DNA of 64,000 nucleotides from an uncultured Flavobacteriaceae bacterium. Lineage in GTDB: Bacteria; Bacteroidota; Bacteroidia; Flavobacteriales; Flavobacteriaceae. This document shows, in pieces, positions 1-8,960 of the stretch (within the stretch, counting starts at the first letter, position 1; every line of letters starts with the position of its first letter). Below the pieces are notes generated by a model. That model worked only from the letters and a program-made list of their open reading frames with translations. It was not told where the DNA came from and did not search any database. Where the stretch lies: positions 124,001 to 188,000 of the forward strand of contig CANKYF010000004.1 in assembly GCA_947487895.1 (NCBI GenBank), read 5' to 3'. Both the position numbers and the translations under genes were made by a program.

Positions 1-1400
1 CCCCAATAAGAACCTGAATTTTGAGGATCGTTTGGATCTTTCCAGTAACCTGTATTAAACCTATAATGAAGATAAGCCCACTCGATTTCATTACCTATAC
101 TCCATTGAAAAACAGATGGATGATTTCTATCGCGTAACATAGTACGTGTTAAATCACTTTTAGCCCATTCTTGAAAATGCTCTACATAACCACGAGTTAT
201 ATAATCTGAATGACGATCATGGAAGTTTTTACGTTTATCTTTAGCATAATCCCACTCATCAAAAAACTCATTTTGAACTAAAATTCCCATTTCATCACAT
301 AAATCTAAAAACTCTTGAGAATATGGATTATGCGCTGTTCTAATGGCATTTACACCACATGCTTTTAATTTTTCAAATCTTCTTCTCCATACGCCTTTTG
401 GAACTGCTGCACCAACTAAACCAGCAGCATGGTGAATACAAACTCCTTTAACATCTGTATTTACTTCGTTTAAATAAAAACCAGAATCTTTATCAAAACG
501 TAAACTCCTAACACCAAATGGTGTAACATATTCATCTATAACTTTTCCTTCTTTAGAGATAGTAGTAATAGCTTTATACATATTTGGGTTTTCAGTATCC
601 CAAAGTTTTGGATTTGCAAATGAAAAGTCTTGTTTAAAAACGTCTTTATTGTTTGCCGTAATTGTTAATTGATCTTCTTTTAAAGCAACTTGTTTTCCTT
701 CTCCATCAACTATTTTTGTAGATAACGTAAAATCACTTTTTGCAGTTAATTGATTTTCTACAGTAGTTTCTAAATGCACTGAAGCTTCTTCTTTAGTAGC
801 TACAGGTGTACTAATAAAAGTTCCCCAAATAGGAACGTGTAATTTATCTAAAGTGACTAACTTAACATTTCTGTAGATACCACTTCCTGTATACCAGCGC
901 CCGTCAGCATATCTTGAATGATCTACATGTACTGTAAGGATGTTTTCTCCTGTTTCATTTAAGAAAGGGTTTAAATCAAAATACACTGGAGAATACCCAT
1001 AAGGGTTTATACCCAATTTTTTCCCATTTAACCAAAATGTAGCATTGTTATACACGCCATCAAAAAGTATGTAAATACTCTTTTCTTTTAAATCTGCTGG
1101 TGTTTCAAAATGTTTTTGATATATACCAACGCCTCCTGGTAAATATCCGGTACATCCTTCTAGACTTTCATCAAAAGACATTTCAACACTCCAATCGTGA
1201 GGTAATCTAACATCTCTCCAATCATCATCCTTTAATGGTACATTGGTTGGAAGAATTGTATCTTTTTGCAACTTAAATTTCCAATCGAAATTAAAGTCTG
1301 TTTCCCTATCTATAGATAGTTTAGTTGTAGTTGTTTTTTCTCCTCCACAAGAAAATAAACAAATAAAAAGTAGTAAAGTTGTAAAAATGCTCTTGTTCAT
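1..1400 (-). CDS. GH2 beta-galactosidase-like lipoprotein, 3' end outside window
   Basis: Reading the minus strand from an ATG at 1400 gives an uninterrupted frame that runs off the left edge of the window, so the C-terminus is missing. The first 20 residues form a lipoprotein signal (hydrophobic stretch ending LFSCGG), which implies membrane anchoring. The sugar-binding jelly roll and immunoglobulin-like domains typical of glycoside hydrolase family 2 follow (for example LPHDWSVEMSFDES and SGIYRNVKL), and then the TIM barrel with the motif WSIGNEIEW, whose Glu438 is the expected acid/base. Family knowledge makes it an exo-acting beta-galactosidase or related enzyme. Its position, divergent from a SusC/SusD operon and near a GH86 enzyme, suggests that it removes terminal galactose from algal galactan fragments. 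The exact substrate is inferred. Confidence 0.88.
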   Translation of the reverse strand, partial: MNKSIFTTLLLFICLFSCGGEKTTTTKLSIDRETDFNFDWKFKLQKDTILPTNVPLKDDDWRDVRLPHDWSVEMSFDESLEGCTGYLPGGVGIYQKHFETPADLKEKSIYILFDGVYNNATFWLNGKKLGINPYGYSPVYFDLNPFLNETGENILTVHVDHSRYADGRWYTGSGIYRNVKLVTLDKLHVPIWGTFISTPVATKEEASVHLETTVENQLTAKSDFTLSTKIVDGEGKQVALKEDQLTITANNKDVFKQDFSFANPKLWDTENPNMYKAITTISKEGKVIDEYVTPFGVRSLRFDKDSGFYLNEVNTDVKGVCIHHAAGLVGAAVPKGVWRRRFEKLKACGVNAIRTAHNPYSQEFLDLCDEMGILVQNEFFDEWDYAKDKRKNFHDRHSDYITRGYVEHFQEWAKSDLTRTMLRDRNHPSVFQWSIGNEIEWAYLHYRFNTGYWKDPNDPQNSGSYW

Positions 1401-2088
1401 TCTAATAATTAATTTAAAACGCAATTTAGTTAACTAAACTCGTTCTATTGTTATCAAAGTTTCACAAAAATACATTGTAAAGTTTTAGTATAGTACTTTT
1501 TTATAGGGTTTAAAACCTAAAAAAACTCGTAAATAATACGCTCCCAAACAAATGGAACACTTTAACTATCTCTATCTCCGAGAAAAATATTTTTGCCTAT
1601 TCTAATATAAATTAAAATAATTGAGTTGATTTACCTCTTATTTTATTCCATATATCAAAATTCAATCTATATATATAACCTCCAGATACAAACTTATTTT
1701 AAAACAATTTTATTTAATCTAAATAACAGGTTTTGATTTAAAATAATACTAAAACTTAAGAATATATTTTTTAGTCTAATGCGAACCATATATCTTTTTT
1801 CAAGTAGTAATTTCTTAGCTGTTTTTTAGAGTAGTCGCTACTAACAATTATCTAGCTAACATCTTCCCGTAATATATAGTCTTTTTTACAAAACAAATCA
1901 TCACAGAAACTTTTAAACCAAGAACAAATACAACGCAACAACATAACTATCAACAACTTAACCCACAAACCAATATTAACGCAAATTTAACATTAAAAAC
2001 TTATGTGTTAGCAAATTGAACATTTGTTTCCTTTAAAACTAGGTTTTTTGTACAAATTTGTGAGTCAAACATTTAAAACTAACAAAAT
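1401..2088. promoter_or_regulatory. Divergent intergenic region between GH2 and SusC genes
   Basis: This 688-bp AT-rich gap has no convincing gene and must hold the two divergent promoters. Close to susC, at 2013-2027, there is a CAAAT-N5-ATTTG inverted repeat containing TTGAACATTTGT. At 2052-2069 lies ACAAATTTGTGAGTCAAA, which recurs almost unchanged at 11549-11565 upstream of the haloperoxidase gene. A related TTAGAACATTTGT lies at about 8890 upstream of the GH86 gene. These are candidate operator or promoter elements. The assignment rests on comparison within the window only. Confidence 0.4.
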
Positions 2089-5000
2089 ATGAAATTTAAA
2101 CTACTTGAAAGATCGCTATTCAAAGGGTGGCAACTCAAGGCTTTTCTTGTTGCATGTACTTGTTTTATTGGTTTGAGTTCGCACGCTCAATCTCAAACCA
2201 TTAAAGGACAAGTAACAGGTAGCGGAGAACCTCTAGCAGGTGCTACTGTAATAGTTCTTGGAACTTCAACCGGAACTGTCACAGACTTTGATGGGAATTA
2301 TGAAATTAAAGCAGATACAGGCAGCAAACTTAGCTTTAGTTATTTAGGGTACATTAACGAAACTGTTATTGTTGGCACCACTACAACAATAAACGTTGTT
2401 TTAGAAGAAGATCGTGCTTCACTTGATGAAATTGTTGTTGTTGGATATGGTACTCAAAAACGAAAAGAAATCACTGGTGCTGTTGGTCAAATTAAGGGCA
2501 AAGATCTTGTCTTAAATGCTACCGCTGATATAGGTACTGCTCTACAAGGTTCTATTGCTGGTGTTAATGTAACGGCAGCTAGTGGACAACCTGGAGCTGA
2601 ATCTAATATTCTTATACGTGGTATTGGGTCCGTTTTAGGTGTCAATACTCCTTTATTTGTAGTAGATGGTATTCCTTTTGATGGTGATCCAAAATTAAGT
2701 ATTGATGAAATTGAAACAATTGATGTACTTAAAGATGCTGCTTCTACCTCTGTATATGGTACAAGAGGTGCAAATGGTGTAATATTAATAACTACAAAAA
2801 AGGGTAAAGAAGGTGTAATGAAAATGAACTTACACACTTATTATGGTCTACAGTCAATCACATCTGGAGTGCCTTTAATGGAAACTGAAGACTTTCTTTA
2901 TGCTGTACATTTAAGAGGAACTACTTTAAATGGTACCACATTTGAAAATACATGGACTCCTATTACCCAAGGACCTCATCAATTAACCAACAATTCCAAT
3001 CTTGTTGATTTAATTGAAAATGATAGTGCTCCAATTCAAAATCACAACTTAAGTATCTCTGGAGGAAAAGATGGCTTAGCTTATAACATTAATGCTTCTT
3101 TCTTTAAACAAGATGGTGCGTTAATTAACTCTAAATTAGAGAGGTTTAACATTCGTGCCAATACTCAATATAGAAAAGGAAAATGGGAAATCTCTACAGG
3201 TATGGGATTTAGAATAGATGAACAAGACAGAGAACCTTGGCAATTATTGCTACAAGCTTATAGATATAATCCTTATTCACAGTTATTAGACCCTAGCGCT
3301 ACAGAAATTGTTAATCCAGGTGCTGCAACGGCTAATGATGCTATTAATGTTTCTAATAACTTACAAAGACTTCAACAAACTGATAGAGATAATGTAGACC
3401 GTTTTGATGCCAATGCAACTATAAAATTCAACATTAATGATCATTTGTCTTATACGGCAAGAGGAGGCTTAAATATTTCTAACGGCACAAGACGTACTAT
3501 AAACCCATTATTTGTTCAAAGAAATATAGATGGAGAAATTACACCTCCACAAATCTTATCAGGAATTAGAGAAGCATACACAAGAAGGACGAAACAAACC
3601 TTTGAAAACTTCTTAAACTATAAAAGAAGTTTTGGTGATCACAACTTTAACTGGACTGGTTTATTTTCTGCTGAAACTTCCTTTGCTAGAAGTACTTTTG
3701 CTGACAGAAGAAATTTTATTAGTAATGAGGTGCAAGAACTGGGAGGAGCTCTTGGTGTATCAGATGTTGGAAATAATGGAGGTAGATGGAACAACCGTAC
3801 TATAAATTTAGTAGGTATGATGACTAGATTACAGTATAACTATAAAGGTAAATACTTATTAAGTGCTGCAGTTAGAAGAGATGGATCTTCTCAATTTAGT
3901 CCAGATTTTAGATGGGGAACTTTCCCTTCTGCTTCTGTAGGATGGAATGTTTCTGATGAACCATTCTGGCAACCACTTAAATCTGTAGCTACTTCTCTTA
4001 AGTTAAGAGCGGGTTATGGTGAAGTAGGAAATGAAGGTTTTGAACCTTATAGTAATCAAGCAACAATTACAATAGAAAGAGATGCTATTCTTGGACCAGA
4101 AGAAGCAGATGCTTTATTAGCAGGTGCTATACAAGAACGTTTTGCAAATGATAAAGTAAAATGGGAAACATCTATTTCTAAAAATGTTGGATTTGAATTA
4201 GGTTTATTTAAAAACAAATTAAACATTTCTGCAGATTTTTATGAAGAAAATAAAAGAGATTTATTACTTCCTTTATTATTACCTCCAACTACAGTTGGTC
4301 TTACCAATTCTACTGTAATTATTAATGTTGGTGATATGGAAAATAGAGGTATGGAATGGTCCCTTAACTATCAACACAAAGGAGAATTCTCATGGAATGT
4401 TGGTGCTACCTATACTAAAAACAGAAATGAAGTAACAAGAATGTCTGGAGGTAATTCTAGATTATTCTTAACTGGTAGTACAGTTGTACAAGGTGTACCT
4501 AATGAAGATTTAGTATCTGCTGTTTCTTTAGGGCATCCAGCTGCTTCATTTTTCCTTATTAAAACTGATGGTATTATAAGTACGCAAGAAGAATTAGATG
4601 CTTACAACCCTCTTGTTGGTGGGAATGCAAATTTAGGTGATTTACGTTATGTTGATGCTCCTACTGTTGATACTGATGGTGACGGAATAGCAGATTCTGG
4701 TGATGGTATAATAAACTTGGATGACAGACAGTTTGCTGGTGGTGGTTTACCTGAGTTTGAAATGGGCTTTAATTTTGGAGCTAATTATAAAAACTTTGAC
4801 TTTTCAATGCAATGGTATGGTGCTTTTGGAGGAGAAGTTATGAATGGTAGTAAAGCATTTGCCTATAAATCTGGTAATCATCAAGATTTAGTACATCAAT
4901 GGTCTCCTCAAAACGTAACATCTACTATCCCTAGAGACAGAGGTAGAGATCATGAAAATTTTAGAGGATATACTGATTATTGGTTAGAAGACGGCACTTT

Positions 5001-5232
5001 TGTGAGATTAAGAAATGTAGCTTTAGGGTTTACTATACCTAAAGACGCTATTGAAAAACATGGTATATCAAACATTAGAATTTACTTATCAGCTCAAAAC
5101 CCTTTAACTATTACTGATTATACAGGTTTTGACCCTGAAGTTGGAAACAACGGATTCAGTACTAGAGGTTTAGACAGAGGAAGCTATCCTATTAGTTCTA
5201 GCTTTAGACTTGGCTTTCAAATTGCCTTTTAA
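2089..5232 (+). CDS. SusC-like TonB-dependent outer-membrane glycan transporter
   Basis: The 1047-residue protein begins with a signal peptide ending near SSHAQS. A carboxypeptidase-D-regulatory-like beta sandwich follows (residues about 38-110, starting TIKGQVTGSGEPLAG). Next come the TonB plug (DEIVVVGYGTQKRKEITGAV and VDGIPFDGDP) and a long beta-barrel ending in aromatic FQIAF. This is the standard SusC/RagA layout. It imports oligosaccharides through the outer membrane using TonB energy and is capped by the SusD partner. The SusD gene starts 18 bp downstream and a glycan-binding lipoprotein follows, giving a three-gene operon. GH2 and GH86 neighbours point to an agar/porphyran-type galactan as the ligand, but the receptor sequence alone does not prove that. 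Confidence 0.95.
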   Translation: MKFKLLERSLFKGWQLKAFLVACTCFIGLSSHAQSQTIKGQVTGSGEPLAGATVIVLGTSTGTVTDFDGNYEIKADTGSKLSFSYLGYINETVIVGTTTTINVVLEEDRASLDEIVVVGYGTQKRKEITGAVGQIKGKDLVLNATADIGTALQGSIAGVNVTAASGQPGAESNILIRGIGSVLGVNTPLFVVDGIPFDGDPKLSIDEIETIDVLKDAASTSVYGTRGANGVILITTKKGKEGVMKMNLHTYYGLQSITSGVPLMETEDFLYAVHLRGTTLNGTTFENTWTPITQGPHQLTNNSNLVDLIENDSAPIQNHNLSISGGKDGLAYNINASFFKQDGALINSKLERFNIRANTQYRKGKWEISTGMGFRIDEQDREPWQLLLQAYRYNPYSQLLDPSATEIVNPGAATANDAINVSNNLQRLQQTDRDNVDRFDANATIKFNINDHLSYTARGGLNISNGTRRTINPLFVQRNIDGEITPPQILSGIREAYTRRTKQTFENFLNYKRSFGDHNFNWTGLFSAETSFARSTFADRRNFISNEVQELGGALGVSDVGNNGGRWNNRTINLVGMMTRLQYNYKGKYLLSAAVRRDGSSQFSPDFRWGTFPSASVGWNVSDEPFWQPLKSVATSLKLRAGYGEVGNEGFEPYSNQATITIERDAILGPEEADALLAGAIQERFANDKVKWETSISKNVGFELGLFKNKLNISADFYEENKRDLLLPLLLPPTTVGLTNSTVIINVGDMENRGMEWSLNYQHKGEFSWNVGATYTKNRNEVTRMSGGNSRLFLTGSTVVQGVPNEDLVSAVSLGHPAASFFLIKTDGIISTQEELDAYNPLVGGNANLGDLRYVDAPTVDTDGDGIADSGDGIINLDDRQFAGGGLPEFEMGFNFGANYKNFDFSMQWYGAFGGEVMNGSKAFAYKSGNHQDLVHQWSPQNVTSTIPRDRGRDHENFRGYTDYWLEDGTFVRLRNVALGFTIPKDAIEKHGISNIRIYLSAQNPLTITDYTGFDPEVGNNGFSTRGLDRGSYPISSSFRLGFQIAF

Positions 5233-5250
5233 CTGTAAAATTGATATCTT

Positions 5251-7149
5251 ATGAAAAAAGTATTTAACATAAAATCTAACAAATTTGCAATTATGAAAAT
5301 GAAAACAATTAAAAAATTGGTGTTTTTGTTAGTATCTTCTCTATCCATTTTAGGATGTAGTGAAGAATTTCTCGAAGAGACTAACCCCGTCGAGCTTTCA
5401 ACTGACAGTTTTTGGCTTAACATTAATGATCTTGAAACTGGTTTAACAGCAGTTTATAATGCCTTTAAAGATGGTAGTGTTTTAAGAATTCCTGAGGAAG
5501 TCAACAGATCTGATATGTCTTATCCTGGTTGGGGAAGACCAAACACAAGTAATGTATATTGGTTACAAACATTCAATAATTCTTCTGATGCACCCAATGC
5601 AAAATGGGCAGCTTTATACAAAGGAATTTTTAGAGCTAATCAAGTTTTAGAAGCTGCAGAACGTTTATATCCTAATTTCACAGGAGAAAACATAGAACGT
5701 GCAGATCTTGTAATTGCGCAAGCAAGAACATTTAGAGGTCTTTTTTACTTCTATTTGCATAGTGGTTTTAATGGTGGTTCTGTACCAATTTTAGATTACG
5801 TACCTACTTCTACTGAAGACTATTATCAACCTGTAAGTCCTTCTGCAACAGTACAAGAATTCTTTAGAGCAGATCTTGAATATGGAGTAGAAAATCTGCC
5901 TATAACATATTCAGAAGGTAAAAAAGGTAGACTAACTTCAGGAGCAGCTATTGCTCTCTTAGCAAAAAGTTACTTATATGAAGGAGATTATGATATGGCT
6001 GCTCAATATTTTAAAACAATTATAGATGAGCATCCTTACGCATTAACTCCAGAAATTTCTAGTAATTTCACAACTAAAGATGAGTTTAATGAAGAGTCTA
6101 TATTAGAAATAGGATATTCATTAAATTACAAAGAAGAAATTAGTGTATGGGGGCAAGACCAAAATTCTACCACTCTAAATTTCACATTTGCACCCGCAAA
6201 TGCTGGTGGATGGAGAAGTGTTTATCCTTCTATATGGTTAAATGCTGAATATAGAAAAGAAAAATTAGACATGGTTGATCCAAGAAATACAGTTGAAGCT
6301 CCAATTTTACAAGCCAATGGTTTACCTGAAACATATGCTGAAGGTGAAATAGATGATGATGGTAATGTAAGATCTGAAGGTGAAATTAAGATGGAAACAA
6401 GACCAAGAAGATTCTCATTAAGAACCTCTGCTTCAATAGCAATTCCTGATGATGAAGACACTGATTACTATTTAGGAACATCTGCACAAGGTGGTCAATA
6501 CAATAATTCAGAACATTCTTACTACAGAAAACATACCAATTGGGACATCACAGATAATGAAAAGGAATTAGCTCCTACTTTCCCAAGATCTGGGGTGAAT
6601 GCAAGAGTAATTCGTTTGGCCGATGTGTATTTAATGTATGCTGAGTCGCTTATTAGAGGAGGTACAAATGATGGCGGTGTTGATGAAGCTTTAATTTACA
6701 TAAATAGAGTAAGAAGGCGATCTGGAGTACAATTATTAGGTTTAAATAATACAGGCGAATTTCCAGTTAATGATCATGATAATATTCAATATAATTCTAA
6801 TTCATTAATGGAACACTTAATGTATGTTGAAAGACCATTAGAACTTTGTATTGAAGGTAATGCTATTAGATCAATAGATTTACGCAGATGGGGAATTAAG
6901 CAGCAAAGGTTCCAAGAATTATCAACAAAAGAATATTGGAGTGATGATTATCCTTTTATGGATGAAGATGGTGATCCACAAACTAGATGGGGTTCAATTG
7001 TCTTAACTGAAACTAATGGTAATGATCCTAAGTCTCAATGGACAGAATTTGAACAAGCTGCTGCTAACTATGTAGAAGAGCTTCATGGATATTGGCCAAT
7101 ACCTAATAGTGAAGAAACTGCTAACCCAATACTTTATGGTACAAATTAG
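5251..7149 (+). CDS. SusD/RagB-like glycan-binding lipoprotein
   Basis: The protein is 632 residues from the first ATG. A better start is the ATG at 5293, which puts MKMKTIKKLVFLL directly before the lipobox SILGC. The sequence carries SusD family features: an N-terminal ETNPVELSTDSFW segment, TPR-like helices (ALYKGIFRANQVLEAAERLYP, QARTFRGLFYFYL), the late RLADVYLMYAESLIRGG helix and IYINRVRRRSG. SusD proteins are outer-surface lipoproteins that form a lid over their SusC barrel and hold glycan for import. The 18-bp gap after the SusC gene supports co-transcription. Confidence 0.94.
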   Translation: MKKVFNIKSNKFAIMKMKTIKKLVFLLVSSLSILGCSEEFLEETNPVELSTDSFWLNINDLETGLTAVYNAFKDGSVLRIPEEVNRSDMSYPGWGRPNTSNVYWLQTFNNSSDAPNAKWAALYKGIFRANQVLEAAERLYPNFTGENIERADLVIAQARTFRGLFYFYLHSGFNGGSVPILDYVPTSTEDYYQPVSPSATVQEFFRADLEYGVENLPITYSEGKKGRLTSGAAIALLAKSYLYEGDYDMAAQYFKTIIDEHPYALTPEISSNFTTKDEFNEESILEIGYSLNYKEEISVWGQDQNSTTLNFTFAPANAGGWRSVYPSIWLNAEYRKEKLDMVDPRNTVEAPILQANGLPETYAEGEIDDDGNVRSEGEIKMETRPRRFSLRTSASIAIPDDEDTDYYLGTSAQGGQYNNSEHSYYRKHTNWDITDNEKELAPTFPRSGVNARVIRLADVYLMYAESLIRGGTNDGGVDEALIYINRVRRRSGVQLLGLNNTGEFPVNDHDNIQYNSNSLMEHLMYVERPLELCIEGNAIRSIDLRRWGIKQQRFQELSTKEYWSDDYPFMDEDGDPQTRWGSIVLTETNGNDPKSQWTEFEQAAANYVEELHGYWPIPNSEETANPILYGTN

Positions 7150-7191
7150 TAATTCATTAAGGTCTATTTTCTTTAACAAAAACGAAAAAAA

Positions 7192-8775
7192 ATGAAAAAA
7201 TATAATATTAAAATTAATTTACTAATGGTCATCACCATATTAGCAGTTGCTTTTACTGCTTGCAACAATGATGATGAGTATGAGAAACCAAATACATTTA
7301 GTGATGTTGGATGGTATGTTGGATATCCAGTTAGCCCATTACCAGACACTCTTTTAGCTAATAAAGATAATTATATTACTTTCTCAGATTTATCTCAAAA
7401 TGCATTGAGTCATGAATGGAAAGTAGGTTCTGGTAATTTTTACTTATCTCACCCTATTCAACGTGAAGATTCAATTTTTGATGATAAAATAATTGGAGCT
7501 GGAAATTCTCCTGATAAAACGGTTAGTGTTTTGTTTAAAAACTCAGGATATAATCATGTAACTCTATTTAACACTTTTTCAGAAAAAGTAACTTTTAGAG
7601 GGCCTGATGATGAAAACATTGAAGCAGAACAGGTTGGAGATAATTGGGTCATAGAAAAAACCTTTGTTGTTGATGTATATGATACAATAGTTCCTAAGAT
7701 TAGAATTGAGCAAAAAGGTGAGGTTAGGAATCACGAAAGCACTACCGACACAATTTTTGTTGAAGCTGGTGATTCTCTAGAATTCTTTGATGAAACTGAA
7801 ACAGGAAGACCAGATAATTGGTCTTGGAATATTGCTGGGTCTTCTAGTAATGAACAAAACCCTTCTATAGTTCTTAAAAAACTTGGTGTTTTTGCAGAAA
7901 ACACTGTTACTTTCAGAAGAGCTGGAAATAATATTCCAACAGATTGGGAAACTTATGAAATTCCGGTACCTATTAGAGTTATTCCTTCAAGTCAACCCTT
8001 TGTGCAATTTGGTGATGTTTATGAGTTAGAAGATGAAACTATTATTGTTCCTTTTAATGGTGAATTTGCACCTTTTATAAACCAAGAACAATTTTTCTCA
8101 GTAATGTTAGATGGAACAACGCCTCTACAAATTGCTTCAGTAGGTATTAATGATGCTGACGCTACACTTTTGGAAATAAAGCTAAGTGAACCAATATATG
8201 CTGCAGACAATATTACAGTGTCTTACGACGGAAATGGCACATTACAATCAACAGACACAAGGTCTCCTGTTGCCTTTTCAGATGAACCCGTTACAATGTT
8301 CTCTGTAAATTTAGCTCCAGCAGAATGGAATATGGAAGATGCAGCACAAACAGCTTGGATATCAACAGATGCTCCAGTTGTAGAATATTCCACAGAGCAA
8401 GTACATGAAGGGAATTATAGTATAAAAATCAATAGTTCTGGTCCTTGGGCTCGTGCTTCAATAGAAAATCATCCAGTTAATATAACAGAAGCAGGAAGTT
8501 ATACCATAACTTGGTGGATGTATATTGATTCATCTACTACAACTGGGTCTTATGGACCTTGGTTTTATTGGGCTGACGATACTGCTGGTCAACAATTTTG
8601 GCAAGGTATAAGACAAGCTTGTTGTGGAGGTCCAAAACCTCTTGACCAATGGTTTAAACAAACAAGAGAACAAAATTTAACTCCAGGTGCTGCTCATTTT
8701 ACATTAAGAGTCAATAATGATGCTCTTATGTATTTTGATGATGTTCAAATTGTTAGAACAGAAGCAAGACCTTAA
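7192..8775 (+). CDS. Surface glycan-binding lipoprotein (SusE-position) with C-terminal CBM-like domain
   Basis: This 527-residue lipoprotein (lipobox AFTACNNDD) is the third gene of the SusC/SusD operon, 42 bp after SusD, and a strong terminator follows it. Residues about 30-300 look like PKD/Ig-type beta domains (for example PDNWSWNIAGSSSNEQNPS). Residues about 390-525 resemble a carbohydrate-binding jelly roll: an EGNYSIKINSSGPWARASI strand, several tryptophans, and the closing ALMYFDDVQI motif common in CBM4-like modules. Genes in this position usually encode surface glycan-binding proteins that help SusD capture polysaccharide. No catalytic motif was seen. The ligand is unknown. Confidence 0.75.
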   Translation: MKKYNIKINLLMVITILAVAFTACNNDDEYEKPNTFSDVGWYVGYPVSPLPDTLLANKDNYITFSDLSQNALSHEWKVGSGNFYLSHPIQREDSIFDDKIIGAGNSPDKTVSVLFKNSGYNHVTLFNTFSEKVTFRGPDDENIEAEQVGDNWVIEKTFVVDVYDTIVPKIRIEQKGEVRNHESTTDTIFVEAGDSLEFFDETETGRPDNWSWNIAGSSSNEQNPSIVLKKLGVFAENTVTFRRAGNNIPTDWETYEIPVPIRVIPSSQPFVQFGDVYELEDETIIVPFNGEFAPFINQEQFFSVMLDGTTPLQIASVGINDADATLLEIKLSEPIYAADNITVSYDGNGTLQSTDTRSPVAFSDEPVTMFSVNLAPAEWNMEDAAQTAWISTDAPVVEYSTEQVHEGNYSIKINSSGPWARASIENHPVNITEAGSYTITWWMYIDSSTTTGSYGPWFYWADDTAGQQFWQGIRQACCGGPKPLDQWFKQTREQNLTPGAAHFTLRVNNDALMYFDDVQIVRTEARP

Positions 8776-8801
8776 AGCAAAAGAACTTTAGTTTACTTTT
8801 C

Positions 8802-8831
8802 AAAAGACCTGTTTTAAAAAACAGGTCTTTT
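8802..8831 (+). terminator. Terminator of SusC-SusD-SGBP operon
   Basis: AAAAGACCTGTTTT and AAAACAGGTCTTTT form a perfect 14-bp inverted repeat around a two-base centre, starting 26 bp after the lipoprotein stop codon and running into T-rich sequence. This fits a Rho-independent terminator. It implies that the GH86 gene has its own promoter. Confidence 0.85.
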
Positions 8832-8960
8832 GTGTTTATAATTATTATCTATTCTTTTTTCAAAAAACTATGACCATAAGTTCTTCAACTTAGAACATTT
8901 GTATAACATTAAGTTTCTAATAGTAAATAATTTTACGATAAACCAACTTAACTTAAAATT

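Noticed and set aside
1243-1437. Small plus-strand open frame at the GH2 start
   Set aside because: It is antisense to the GH2 signal peptide region and has a composition that reflects the reverse strand.
2487-2837. 116-codon open frame on the minus strand within susC
   Set aside because: It lies fully inside the clear SusC plug region, has no signal or domain, and is explained by codon bias on the opposite strand.
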